Source: Microbacterium sp. (lineage in GTDB: Bacteria; Actinomycetota; Actinomycetes; Actinomycetales; Microbacteriaceae). Taken from it: a DNA stretch of 64,000 nucleotides. The notes below the pieces were generated by a model. That model did not search any database. It was given only the letters and a program-made list of their open reading frames with translations, and had not been told where the DNA came from. The stretch lies in the NCBI GenBank assembly GCA_031277945.1, contig JAITLK010000001.1:186001-250000 (forward strand), given 5' to 3'. Numbering within the stretch: the first letter of the stretch is position 1; every line of letters starts with the position of its first letter. Shown here one piece after another: positions 1-7,878 of this stretch. Made by a program: the position numbers and the translations under genes.

Positions 1-1
1 C

Positions 2-460
2 ATGTCGGTGTTCGCAGGTGCCGGCGTCTCCCTGCTCGGCATGATCGGGAACGAGGCAGGTGGTGCCACCGACCAGTTCCTGATCGCAGATATCCGGACC
101 GGGTTGATCATCACCGTCGTGGGCTCGTTCATCATGGTCGCGTGCGCCGTGGGCGTCTCCCAGTCCGCAGACGTCATCGACCGCCGCGAGCTGTCGCGCT
201 CCCTGACCATGCTCGGCACGGAACTCTCCACCATGGACTCGGCCCGCCGGCGCTCGGTCATGTCTCCGCTGCTGATCACCAGTCTCGGATCGGCGGCGAT
301 CGCTGCGATCGTGCTGTTCCCCCTGGTGGGCGCGAGCCTGATCATCGCCCCGCTCACCTTCGTCGTGATCGGCGGCGTGCTCCTCGTCGGTGCCGGGATC
401 GTGCGGATCGCGCTGATGACATCCCGCCCGCTGCTGGCGGGGACCGCACGCATCAGCTGA
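2..460 (+). CDS. Membrane protein, C-terminal part (partial)
   Basis: The open frame starts at the window edge, so the gene may begin further upstream. The visible 152 residues contain three hydrophobic segments (about residues 33-52, 90-110 and 114-137) separated by a polar stretch with several Arg/Asp residues. This looks like the C-terminal half of an FtsX/MacB-type permease, but no diagnostic motif is visible, so the family is only a guess. A strong hairpin follows the stop codon at 23 bases. Confidence 0.6.
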   Translation: MSVFAGAGVSLLGMIGNEAGGATDQFLIADIRTGLIITVVGSFIMVACAVGVSQSADVIDRRELSRSLTMLGTELSTMDSARRRSVMSPLLITSLGSAAIAAIVLFPLVGASLIIAPLTFVVIGGVLLVGAGIVRIALMTSRPLLAGTARIS

Positions 461-482
461 CGCCCCGCCCGACGCCATACAC

Positions 483-530
483 AAGGAACCGTGACCCTCC
501 CCGGGACGAGAGGAGGTGTCACGGTTCCTT
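483..530. terminator. Bidirectional terminator hairpin
   Basis: A 13-bp perfect stem (483-495 with 518-530) is extended by a further 5 bp (496-500 with 512-516) across a one-base bulge. It lies between the plus-strand gene ending at 460 and the minus-strand gene ending at 605, so it can end transcription from both sides. Confidence 0.8.
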
Positions 531-604
531 GCGGCTTCTGCGCCTCAGAGTCTCGATCTCGTCCGCACACGCGTTCGGCTTGCGTCACCGCATAATGATC
601 CTGA

Positions 605-994
605 TCACAGCGCTGTGTGAGGTGTCGCCGCGCGCCGCACCGTACGACCGGGTTTTCCCACACTCACCGCGCCGATGAACGAAACCGGCTTACCCGCAGC
701 GATCGCGTAGTCGATCTCCCGTTGCACCGATGTCCCGACGTATCCGTCCGGGCTGAGCACGACGACGCGATCGGCGAGATCGATCTTGCGCAGGTGCAGC
801 GCATCCAGCACCACCTTCTGTTCCGCCGTGACGCGCTCACCCGCCTCCGCTTCCGCGGGTGCGAGCACGATGATCCCCGCGAACGTCAGCTGCCGGTTCA
901 CCGCACGCATCTCGGCGGCGAACCGTGCCGAGCCGCAGATGCACACGATCTCGGGACGTTCGGAGGAGACCTCCGCGCCGCCGGAGTGTGTCAT
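605..994 (-). CDS. Nucleoside 2-deoxyribosyltransferase-like protein
   Basis: This is a 129-residue soluble protein. The N-terminal VCICGSARF segment and the central DLADRVVVLSPDGYVGTS segment, followed by a REIDYAIAAGKPV helix, match the Rossmann-like fold of nucleoside deoxyribosyltransferases and the related DUF4406 proteins, which cleave or transfer deoxyribose between bases. The true substrate cannot be read from the sequence. It starts 3 bases after the galE stop, so it is probably co-transcribed with galE and the ABC ATPase upstream. Confidence 0.7.
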   Translation of the reverse strand: MTHSGGAEVSSERPEIVCICGSARFAAEMRAVNRQLTFAGIIVLAPAEAEAGERVTAEQKVVLDALHLRKIDLADRVVVLSPDGYVGTSVQREIDYAIAAGKPVSFIGAVSVGKPGRTVRRAATPHTAL

Positions 995-997
995 CCG

Positions 998-1981
998 TCA
1001 GCCCGCGAAGGCCTGTCGTGCCTCCCACGCGGAGCGGACCATCTCGTCCACGTCATGACGCATCGCCCAGTCGAGGTCGCGCGCGGCGAGTTCTCCTGTG
1101 GCGACGATGCGGTCGGGGTCACCCGGACGACGCGGCGCGATCTCCGGGGTGAAGTCGATACCCGTGACGCGAGCCATCGCGTCCATGATCTGCTTGACCG
1201 AGAGCCCGTTCTGCGAGCCGAGGTTGTAGGCCGCCTCCACCGGCTCGCCGGCGTCCAGACGGCGGGCCGCTGCGACGTGCGAGATCGCCAGATCCGACAC
1301 GTGGACGTAGTCGCGCACGTTGGTGCCATCGGGGGTGTTGTAGTCGTCACCGAAGATCGACGGGGTGCGCCCGTCGATCAGGCGATCGAATACCATCGGG
1401 AACAGGTTGTGCGGACTGGTGTCGGGCAGGCCCTTCTCCCCCGAGCCGACCACGTTGAAGTAGCGCAGCGAGGTGTGGCGAAGCGGCTTGTCGCCGTCGG
1501 CGGTGGCGACGGCCTGATCGCGGATGAGCCACTCACCGATCAGCTTGGACTCCCCGTAGGGCGATGCCGGCGCCTTCGGCAGATCCTCGGTGACGAGGTC
1601 CACGTCCGGGGTGCCGTAGACCGCAGCCGAGGAGGAGAAGACGAGCTTGTCCGCCCCGGTCTCCGCCATCGCCTCGAGCACGATGCGGGTGGCCTCGACG
1701 TTCTGCTGGTAGGTGTGCAGCGGGCGGCGCACCGATACACCGGCGTACTTGTACCCGGCGACGTGGATCACACCGCTCACCCCGTGCTCGCGCAGGACGC
1801 TGACCAGCAGCTCCCGATCCAGGATGTCGCCCTGGATGAAAGCCACTCCCTCCGGGACGAACGAGGCGTGCCCGCTGGAGAGGTCATCGATGATGACCGG
1901 AGTCATCCCGGCACTCTGCAGAGCGCGAACGACGTGGGAACCGATGTAGCCGGCGCCGCCGGTGACAAGCCAGGTGGTCAT
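998..1981 (-). CDS. galE: UDP-glucose 4-epimerase
   Basis: GalE interconverts UDP-glucose and UDP-galactose using bound NAD and feeds the Leloir pathway and cell-surface glycan synthesis. The 327-residue protein has the N-terminal NAD-binding motif TGGAGYIGSH, the SSSAAVYG and SPYGESK segments carrying the Ser/Tyr/Lys catalytic set, and the conserved NVRDYVHVSDL and NLGSQNG stretches, so the family length and motifs are complete. I chose the ATG at 1981 because the Rossmann motif begins right after it; an upstream in-frame extension to 2080 is proline/arginine-rich and unlikely. The gene lies 64 bases after the ABC ATPase gene and 3 bases before the next gene. Confidence 0.93.
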   Translation of the reverse strand: MTTWLVTGGAGYIGSHVVRALQSAGMTPVIIDDLSSGHASFVPEGVAFIQGDILDRELLVSVLREHGVSGVIHVAGYKYAGVSVRRPLHTYQQNVEATRIVLEAMAETGADKLVFSSSAAVYGTPDVDLVTEDLPKAPASPYGESKLIGEWLIRDQAVATADGDKPLRHTSLRYFNVVGSGEKGLPDTSPHNLFPMVFDRLIDGRTPSIFGDDYNTPDGTNVRDYVHVSDLAISHVAAARRLDAGEPVEAAYNLGSQNGLSVKQIMDAMARVTGIDFTPEIAPRRPGDPDRIVATGELAARDLDWAMRHDVDEMVRSAWEARQAFAG

Positions 1982-2045
1982 GGTTCCATCCTGCCAGGTG
2001 GAGCGGACCGGCCCCGCTGGGCGCTCCGGAGGGACAGGTCCGAGG

Positions 2046-2867
2046 TCAGGAACCGGTGGTGTGGCGCGCCCGTTCCGCACGTGCAGACCATCGCCCGCCC
2101 TCGTGCCCCACGGTGATCGGATGCTCGAACGCCCGGGAGATCACCTCGGTCGTGACGGTGTCCTTCGCTGCGCCGGAGGCGACCATGGCGCCGTGGGAGA
2201 TCACGAGCGCGTGCGTGGTGGACTCCGGAAGCTCTTCGAGGTGGTGCGTCACCAGAACGGAGGCCACCTCCGGCACGTCTCGCGCGAGATCGTCGATGGT
2301 CTCCAGCAGCTGTTCCCGCGCGGCGACATCCAGGCCCGTCGTCGGCTCGTCCAGGAGCAGAAGGCGAGGATCGGCGATCAGCGCCCGGGCGATCAGGGAA
2401 CGACCGCGCTCTCCCTGCGACAGGTGCTGCCACAGCCCGTCGCGTTGTGCGGTGAGCCCCACGAGGGCGATGAGCTCGTCGGCGCGGGCGATCTCCGCCG
2501 CGCTGGGCTCCCAGCGCATGGGCCGCTCGACTGTGCCCGTGATTCCCGTCAGCACGATGTCCTGCACGGAGTGGGCCGTGCGGATGGGGTGCCGGGGGTT
2601 CACGTGTCCGATGTCCCGTCGCAGCACGGCGAGCTCGACACGGCCGAGCCGGCGGCCCAGCACATCCACCGTGCCGGAGGTGGGAAACGTCTGCGCGCCG
2701 CAGAACCCGAGGATCGTGCTCTTGCCCGCGCCGTTGGGCCCGAGCAGCGCCCAGTGCTCCCCCGCGCGAACAGTGAGGTCGATGCCGTGCAGGATCGTCC
2801 GCCCATCGCGGCGGAACAGGATGTCGCGCAGTTCCAGAACGGGCGCGGCGGAATCGGCGATGGTCAT
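2046..2867 (-). CDS. ABC transporter ATP-binding protein (ModF-like)
   Basis: This 273-residue single ABC ATPase domain has a Walker A motif (GPNGAGKST), the signature LSQGERGR, a Walker B motif (LLLLDEP) followed by TTGLD, and the switch His in VTHHLEE. No permease or binding protein is next to it. Such orphan ATPases occur in the ModF/YlmA group, whose substrates are poorly known. It heads a probable minus-strand operon with galE. Function beyond ATP hydrolysis is not clear. Confidence 0.85.
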   Translation of the reverse strand: MTIADSAAPVLELRDILFRRDGRTILHGIDLTVRAGEHWALLGPNGAGKSTILGFCGAQTFPTSGTVDVLGRRLGRVELAVLRRDIGHVNPRHPIRTAHSVQDIVLTGITGTVERPMRWEPSAAEIARADELIALVGLTAQRDGLWQHLSQGERGRSLIARALIADPRLLLLDEPTTGLDVAAREQLLETIDDLARDVPEVASVLVTHHLEELPESTTHALVISHGAMVASGAAKDTVTTEVISRAFEHPITVGHEGGRWSARAERARHTTGS

Positions 2868-2931
2868 GACAGGACTCCTTCATGGCAGGTTCGGACAAGC
2901 TCAGATGCCGTGGTCCGCACGGATGGGACGT

Positions 2932-3600
2932 TCACGACAGGAAGTCCTTGAGCACGCTCAGATGGGTGCGGCTGGCGGCAGCGGACCGCGATGCATCGCG
3001 ATCGATGATGGCCTCCGCGAGCGCGACGTGATCGTCGTGATCGGCGTCGGCCCCGCCCGTCGGTCGCCGGCGCACCATGTCCTGCATGGATTCACGCAGC
3101 CGCGGCGTGAACCCGTCGAACAGCTCGAGCAGGATCGGATTGTGTGCAGCCACCACCACGGCCCGGTGAAAGGCGAGGTCGGCATCGACGTATTCCTCAC
3201 GGCTCAGACCGTCGTCCGCGCGCGCCGCGAGCGCGCCACGGAGCGCTCGAATGTCGGTACGGGTACGGCGTTCGGCCGCAAGCGACGCCGCTTCCGTCTC
3301 GATGGCGATACGCGCCTCGATCACCGCGGTGAGATCGGAACGGCGCACGACGTCGTCCCATTCCTCCACCACATCCAGGGCCGTAACGAACACCCCGGCT
3401 CCCTGGCGGGCCGCGAGCACCCCGCGGCCCGCGAGAAGACGGATCGCCTCACGGACGGTCGAGCGCCCCACGCCCAGCTGCGGCGCCAGGGTGGTCTCCC
3501 CCGGGAGCTTCTCGCCGAGCGCCCACTCCTGCGAGCGCACCCGTTCCAGGAGCAGTCGCGCAGCCTGATCGGCCAGCGGCTCTCGTCTCACCTGGGTCAT
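2932..3600 (-). CDS. FadR-type GntR family transcriptional regulator
   Basis: The 222-residue protein has an N-terminal winged helix of the GntR type (GEKLPGETTLAPQLGVGRSTVREAIRLLAGRGVL), then an all-helical FCD ligand-binding domain with the metal-site pattern DADLAFHRAVVVAAHN. FCD regulators usually sense small organic acids. The ATG at 3600 is preferred because GGAGG lies 6-8 bases upstream; an in-frame start at 3645 would add an arginine-rich tail. The gene is divergent from leuA and an imperfect palindrome lies between them, so control of its own gene and possibly leuA is plausible. Confidence 0.87.
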   Translation of the reverse strand: MTQVRREPLADQAARLLLERVRSQEWALGEKLPGETTLAPQLGVGRSTVREAIRLLAGRGVLAARQGAGVFVTALDVVEEWDDVVRRSDLTAVIEARIAIETEAASLAAERRTRTDIRALRGALAARADDGLSREEYVDADLAFHRAVVVAAHNPILLELFDGFTPRLRESMQDMVRRRPTGGADADHDDHVALAEAIIDRDASRSAAASRTHLSVLKDFLS

Positions 3601-3675
3601 CTCGCGCCTCCGCTCTCGTGCCCTCCCGTATCCGGCTCGCGTCATCGACGCGGAGCGTGTCTACTTGTCTGAGGA

Positions 3676-3694
3676 GTCGTGTACAGTCTACGAC
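3676..3694. promoter_or_regulatory. Imperfect palindrome between GntR gene and leuA leader
   Basis: The arms GTCGT (3676-3680) and ACGAC (3690-3694) flank a 9-base spacer that has further symmetric AC/GT positions. The site ends exactly before the leader-peptide ATG and overlaps a possible -10 hexamer TACAGT (3682-3687). It is a candidate operator for the divergent GntR protein; this is inference from position and symmetry. Confidence 0.4.
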
Positions 3695-3739
3695 ATGACG
3701 CGGCTTCTTCTTCTCCTTCTCCGCCACGACGGGCTCTGA
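3695..3739 (+). CDS. leuA leader peptide with six consecutive Leu codons
   Basis: The short frame encodes [14 protein letters not shown] and stops at TGA 3737-3739. Six Leu codons in a row (CTT CTT CTT CTC CTT CTC, 3704-3721) directly upstream of a leucine biosynthesis gene are the hallmark of a leader peptide whose translation stalls when charged leucyl-tRNA is scarce. No ribosome binding site is visible; if the -10 at 3682-3687 is used, the message would begin at or next to this ATG and be leaderless. The 3' third of the frame lies in the first stem of the leader structure, so ribosome position can change folding. Confidence 0.8.
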   Translation: MTRLLLLLLRHDGL

Positions 3740-3775
3740 CCGACCGGTACCCGTCGTGGCTCTGCGGACCGGTCG
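3723..3775 (+). promoter_or_regulatory. leuA leader pseudoknot (LEU-element type)
   Basis: A perfect 11-bp stem is formed by 3723-3733 and 3750-3760. Its loop (3734-3749) contains CGACCGGT (3741-3748), which is perfectly complementary to ACCGGTCG at 3768-3775, so the loop can pair downstream and form a pseudoknot. A conserved pseudoknot called the LEU element has been described upstream of leuA in many Actinobacteria, and this matches its layout. A ribosome stalled on the Leu codons would cover or border the 5' arm. The leuA ribosome binding site follows at about 3790-3796. Confidence 0.72.
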
Positions 3776-3801
3776 ATCACGCTCAGAAGCAGAGGAAAGT
3801 C

Positions 3802-5511
3802 ATGACCACCACCACCCGCACCGCCACCGTCCCGTTCTGGAATCGCCAGCAGCCCTCGCCGATGCCGTCGCACCGGTACACCGATGTGTTCTCCCGGGTC
3901 GAGGTGCCGCTCACCGAGCGAACCTGGCCGGACGCCCGTATCACTGAGGCACCGCTCTGGGTTCCCGTTGATCTCCGCGACGGCAACCAGGCACTCGCCG
4001 AGCCGATGGACCCCACCCGCAAACGACGCTTCTTCGAGATGATGGTGCGCATCGGCTACACGGAGATCGAGGTGGGCTATCCGTCGGCGTCTCAGACGGA
4101 CTACGACTTCGTGCGGCTGATCGCGGAGTCGGACATCGCACCGGAGAACGTGACCATCGTGGTGTTCACCCCCGCCCGACGTGACCTCATCGCGCGCACC
4201 GTGGAGTCCATTCGCGGCATCCGCAATCCGGTGGTGATCCACATGTACACCGCGACAGCCCCGATGTGGCGCGACGTGGTCCTGGGCCGCGACCGCTTGG
4301 AACTGCTCGAGCTGATCCTGCGGGGCGGGCAGGACGTTATGGAGTTCGCCGGAGACCTGCCCAACGTACGATTCGAGTTCTCCCCCGAGGTGTTCAACCT
4401 CACCGAACCCGGGTTCGCCCTGGAGGTCTGCGACGCTATGACGGGCCTGTGGGAGGCATCCCCTGAGCGGCCGGTGATCCTGAATCTGCCGGCCACCGTG
4501 GAGATCGCCACGCCCAACGTCTACGCGGACCAGATCGAGTTCATGCACCGCAACCTGGCACGCCGTGATGCCGTGATCTTGTCGGTGCACCCCCACAATG
4601 ACCGTGGCACGGGAATCGCGTGCGCCGAGCTGGCCGTGCTCGCCGGCGCGCAGCGCGTCGAGGGCTGCATCTTCGGCAACGGCGAACGCACCGGCAACGT
4701 CGATCTGGCGACGCTCGCCCTGAACCTGCACGCGCAGGGCGTCAACCCCATGATCGATTTCTCCGACATCGACGACGTGCGTCGCGTGGTCGAGTACAGC
4801 AACCGGATCGAGGTGCACCCGCGCCACCCCTACGTCGGCGACCTCGTTCACACGGCGTTCAGCGGCACCCATCAGGACGCGATTCGCAAGGGCTTCGCAG
4901 AGCACCGCGAGCGCGCCGCAGCCGAGGGCGTCGACGAGTGCGAGGCCGCGTGGCGTGTGCCCTACCTCCCGGTGGATCCCGCAGATCTGGGGCGCTCGTA
5001 CGACGCCGTGATCCGGGTCAACTCGCAGTCCGGAAAGGGCGGCATCGCCTACCTCATGGAGACGGAATACGGCATCGAGCTGCCGCGCCGTGCTCAGGTG
5101 GACTTCTCTCGCCATGTGCAGCGGCACACCGATGCGACGGGCGACGAGGTGTCGGCCGCCGAACTGTGGGAGGTGTTCACGCGGGCGTATCTGCGCCCCA
5201 CCCGCTACGAAGTTCGGGAGATCGATAGCGACGAACGCGGCACGAGGGCATGGATCGTCGATGCTGAGGGCGCCGAAGTCCAGGCAAGTGTTGAGGGTGG
5301 CCCGGTCGAGGCCGTGCTCGCGGCACTCGGGTCTGTGGCTGCGGGGATCGAGGTGCTGAGCCTGCACCAGACCTCCATCGGTCGCGGTGCAGACGCCGAT
5401 GCCCTCACGCTGGTCGAGTACCGCTCGACGGCGGGCCTCGGCTGGGCCGCCGGGCGTCACCGTTCCACCGTGACCGCCACCGCTCTGGCCGTCCTGGCCG
5501 CCGCTTCCTGA
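3802..5511 (+). CDS. leuA: 2-isopropylmalate synthase
   Basis: LeuA condenses acetyl-CoA with 2-oxoisovalerate in the first committed step of leucine synthesis. The 569-residue length and N-terminal extension match the actinobacterial (type 2) enzyme. The TIM-barrel metal site is visible as LRDGNQ (about 58-63) and [10 protein letters not shown] (about 262-271), with [12 protein letters not shown] following. The C-terminal region contains the regulatory LeuA allosteric domain ([21 protein letters not shown]), so leucine feedback is expected. The ATG at 3802 follows AGAGGAAA. The leader peptide and pseudoknot upstream predict control by leucyl-tRNA supply. Confidence 0.95.
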   Translation: MTTTTRTATVPFWNRQQPSPMPSHRYTDVFSRVEVPLTERTWPDARITEAPLWVPVDLRDGNQALAEPMDPTRKRRFFEMMVRIGYTEIEVGYPSASQTDYDFVRLIAESDIAPENVTIVVFTPARRDLIARTVESIRGIRNPVVIHMYTATAPMWRDVVLGRDRLELLELILRGGQDVMEFAGDLPNVRFEFSPEVFNLTEPGFALEVCDAMTGLWEASPERPVILNLPATVEIATPNVYADQIEFMHRNLARRDAVILSVHPHNDRGTGIACAELAVLAGAQRVEGCIFGNGERTGNVDLATLALNLHAQGVNPMIDFSDIDDVRRVVEYSNRIEVHPRHPYVGDLVHTAFSGTHQDAIRKGFAEHRERAAAEGVDECEAAWRVPYLPVDPADLGRSYDAVIRVNSQSGKGGIAYLMETEYGIELPRRAQVDFSRHVQRHTDATGDEVSAAELWEVFTRAYLRPTRYEVREIDSDERGTRAWIVDAEGAEVQASVEGGPVEAVLAALGSVAAGIEVLSLHQTSIGRGADADALTLVEYRSTAGLGWAAGRHRSTVTATALAVLAAAS

Positions 5512-5516
5512 GCCGT

Positions 5517-5563
5517 CCGCGTCCGCAACGCCTGAGCATGATGCTCCTGCGTTGCGGACGCGG
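5517..5563 (+). terminator. leuA terminator hairpin
   Basis: A perfect 15-bp GC-rich stem pairs 5517-5531 with 5549-5563, starting 6 bases after the leuA stop codon; the apical part contains a further GAGCAT/ATGCTC pairing. There is no U-tract, as is common in high-GC actinobacteria. Confidence 0.75.
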
Positions 5564-5636
5564 CATCGCGGATGCACCCCGCGCAGGCACCGGGTGCCGA
5601 GTTGCCGCCACAGCGGGAGGGCTTCAGAGTGGATCC

Positions 5637-5786
5637 ATGAACTACGCGCTCGATCGCGCCCAGCGCGCGCTCACCGGTCCTGCCCGGGGCGACGCGATGG
5701 GCATGCCGACGCAGGAAAGGGCGAGACCGGACCGGGCGCGCATGCCCGAAGCCGCAGCTTCTGGCGATACGGATCAGGCACGATGA
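5637..5786 (+). CDS. Possible small protein (49 aa) coupled to YigZ gene
   Basis: The frame begins with ATG at 5637 and its TGA overlaps the ATG of the next gene in an ATGA arrangement (5783-5786), which suggests translational coupling. The product is hydrophilic, rich in Arg and Ala, and has no recognisable domain. The ribosome binding site is poor (GGGAGG about 20 bases upstream). It could simply be the 5' leader of the YigZ gene, so the call is weak. Confidence 0.3.
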   Translation: MNYALDRAQRALTGPARGDAMGMPTQERARPDRARMPEAAASGDTDQAR

Positions 5787-6430
5787 CGCGTTACCCCGAC
5801 AGCATCGCGGCGATCGTCGAACACGCGATCGTCATCAAGAAGTCGCGCTTCATCGCGCACGCGATCCCGGTGCGTTCGGTGGCGGATGCCGACGCCGCCA
5901 TCGCGGGCATCCGCACGCGGTACTGGGACGCACGCCACAACTGCACCGCGATGATCACGGGCGTGCGGGGGGATCAGGCACGCTCCTCGGACGACGGCGA
6001 GCCCAGCGGCACAGCGGGGATGCCCATGCTGGAGGTGCTCCGACGTCGCGAGCTCACCGATCTGGTCGTGGTCGTGACGCGGTACTTCGGCGGCGTCAAG
6101 CTCGGGGCGGGTGGACTCGTGCGCGCATACTCCTCGGCTGTTTCCGAGGCGCTCGATCTCGCCGCGATCATCCACCGCCGCGAGCTGGTCGCCGTGTCCG
6201 TGGAGGTCCCGCACGCGGATGCAGGGCGATATGAGAACGTGCTGCGGGACTGGGCGAGCCGCCACGACGCGGTGATGGTGGAGACGGGCTACGGTGCGAA
6301 CGCCGCGCTGGGGCTGCGCGTGAGTCCCGAGCTGCTCGACAGGTTCGATGCAGACCTCGCCGCGGCCTCGGCCGGTCTCGTGGTCGCCCGCCGCGGTGAC
6401 GTGTCGGTGATCGACGTTCCGGCGGGCTGA
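5783..6430 (+). CDS. YigZ/IMPACT family protein
   Basis: The 215-residue protein has the complete YigZ/IMPACT (UPF0029) N-terminal domain: ARHNCTAMI, DDGEPSGTAGMPML, and VVVTRYFGGVKLGAGGLVRAYSSA. It is followed by a smaller ferredoxin-like C-terminal domain. Eukaryotic IMPACT binds Gcn1 and affects translation control; the bacterial role is not settled. ATG 5783 starts just before the conserved domain; upstream in-frame sequence is arginine-rich shadow. It leads a plus-strand run with the AlkD-like, HAD and nucleoside hydrolase genes. Confidence 0.88.
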   Translation: MTRYPDSIAAIVEHAIVIKKSRFIAHAIPVRSVADADAAIAGIRTRYWDARHNCTAMITGVRGDQARSSDDGEPSGTAGMPMLEVLRRRELTDLVVVVTRYFGGVKLGAGGLVRAYSSAVSEALDLAAIIHRRELVAVSVEVPHADAGRYENVLRDWASRHDAVMVETGYGANAALGLRVSPELLDRFDADLAAASAGLVVARRGDVSVIDVPAG

Positions 6431-6511
6431 GCGGGCGGCCGTGCCACCGCCGCCATCCGTAGACTGGAGGACGGCCGCGAGCGCGGCACGGGACGCAGGC
6501 GGGGAGGCGCG

Positions 6512-7180
6512 ATGTCGGACGATGTAGCGAGCGTGATGGCGGAACTCGCCGCGCTTGAGGATCCCCGCATGCGTGCGGTCAACGAGCGCCACGGTGACGA
6601 TCACGGCGTCAACCTGACGAAGCTCCGCGGCGTGGCCAAGCGCATCGGCGCCCAGCAGCCGCTGGCCGACGACCTGTGGGCCACGGGCGACACCGCCGCA
6701 CGCCTGCTCGCGCTCCTGCTCCTGAAGCCGAAGGATCACACCGCCGACGAGCTGGATGCGATGCTCCGGGAGGCGCGGGCGCCGAAGGTGCTGGACTGGC
6801 TGGTCAACTACATCGTGAAGAAGTCCCCGCACGCGGAGATCCTGCGCGAGCGCTGGTCCGTCGACCCGGATCCCCTCGTGCAGGCGGCAGGGTGGGCGCT
6901 CACCTCGGAGCGCATCGTGAAGAGGCCGGCGGGACTGGACCTGTCCCAGCTGCTGGATCTCATCGATCCGGCCATGCGCGATGCACCGGATCGTCTGCAG
7001 TGGGCGATGAATGACGCGCTCGCCCAGATCGGCATCCACCACCCGGAGTACCGTGCGCGTGCGCTGGAGATCGGCGAACGGCTCGAGGTGCTGAAGGACT
7101 ACCCCACCCCGCCGAACTGCACGTCTCCGTTCGCCCCGCTGTGGATCGCGGAGATCGTGCGCCGACGGGAAGGCGCGTGA
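6512..7180 (+). CDS. DNA alkylation repair (AlkD-like HEAT) protein
   Basis: This 222-residue all-helical protein resembles the AlkD family, DNA glycosylases built from HEAT-like repeats that remove bulky or cationic alkylated purines. Family-like segments include the N-terminal NLTKLRGVAKRIG, the DLWATGDTAARLLALLLL helix, VLDWLVNYIVKKSPH and the C-terminal LGIHHP-like QIGIHHPEYRARALEIGERL and DYPTPPNCTSPFAPLWI. Catalytic residues were not verified. Its stop codon overlaps the GTG start of the HAD gene (GTGA at 7177-7180), so the two are translationally coupled. Confidence 0.8.
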   Translation: MSDDVASVMAELAALEDPRMRAVNERHGDDHGVNLTKLRGVAKRIGAQQPLADDLWATGDTAARLLALLLLKPKDHTADELDAMLREARAPKVLDWLVNYIVKKSPHAEILRERWSVDPDPLVQAAGWALTSERIVKRPAGLDLSQLLDLIDPAMRDAPDRLQWAMNDALAQIGIHHPEYRARALEIGERLEVLKDYPTPPNCTSPFAPLWIAEIVRRREGA

Positions 7181-7863
7181 GCGCGCGCTTCACCGACGTC
7201 TGGTTCGACTTCTTCGGCACGCTGGTCGAGTACGAGCCCAGCGTGCGCACCGGAGACGGCAGCTCCCTCACCGCCGCGCAGGTCTTCGCCCTGCGACACG
7301 GATCGGCCGCCGATGCCACCGCCGCGTGGGATCGGGCGTGGGCGGAGCACGAGTCGGAAGCGGTCGCGACCGGACGCGAGTACTCGATGTCCCAGGTCGC
7401 GGCGCGGTTCGCGGCCCTCATCGGGGTGGATGCCTCCCCTGCTGCCCGCCAGGAGCTCATCGATGAGTACCTGGTGGCATGGACGGCACCGATCCGGCCG
7501 CGCGACGGCGCTGAGGAGACGCTCGCGGCACTCACGAACGACTACCGCGTGATCGTCGTGAGCAACACGCATGACGAGCGTCTCGTCCCCCGTCTGCTCG
7601 AACGTTTCGATCTCGATCGATATGTCGCCGCCACCGTGCTGTCCGTGTCCGAGGGGTGGCGCAAGCCTCATCCGAATCTCTTCGCGTCGGCCGTCGCCCG
7701 ACACGGGGCAGATCCGGCGCGCATCGCGTTCGTCGGTGACACCTGGGACGCCGACATCGAAGGACCGCGCCGCGCCGGAATGTCGGCGTTCTACGTGGGC
7801 CCGCCGACACCGGATCGATCGCCCCTCGCCCTGCACGATCTCCCTGCGCACCTGCGCGACTGA
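7177..7863 (+). CDS. HAD superfamily hydrolase
   Basis: The 228-residue protein is a subfamily I HAD phosphatase. Motif I is DVWFDFFGTL with an Asp nucleophile, motif II is the VIVVSNTHD segment, a conserved Lys lies in SEGWRKPHPNLF, and motif IV is FVGDTWDADIEGPRRAGM. The helical cap between motifs I and II places it with phosphoglycolate phosphatase-like enzymes, but the substrate is not evident. I chose the GTG at 7177, which overlaps the AlkD-like gene stop; the in-frame start at 7141 lies within that gene. Confidence 0.85.
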   Translation: MSARFTDVWFDFFGTLVEYEPSVRTGDGSSLTAAQVFALRHGSAADATAAWDRAWAEHESEAVATGREYSMSQVAARFAALIGVDASPAARQELIDEYLVAWTAPIRPRDGAEETLAALTNDYRVIVVSNTHDERLVPRLLERFDLDRYVAATVLSVSEGWRKPHPNLFASAVARHGADPARIAFVGDTWDADIEGPRRAGMSAFYVGPPTPDRSPLALHDLPAHLRD

Positions 7864-7878
7864 ACCCGAGAAGGATCC

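Noticed and set aside
3688..5577. 629-residue antisense frame opposite leuA
   Set aside because: High-GC shadow: the sequence is His/Val/Asp-rich in the pattern typical of antisense frames, with no domain, while the plus-strand frame is a clear LeuA.
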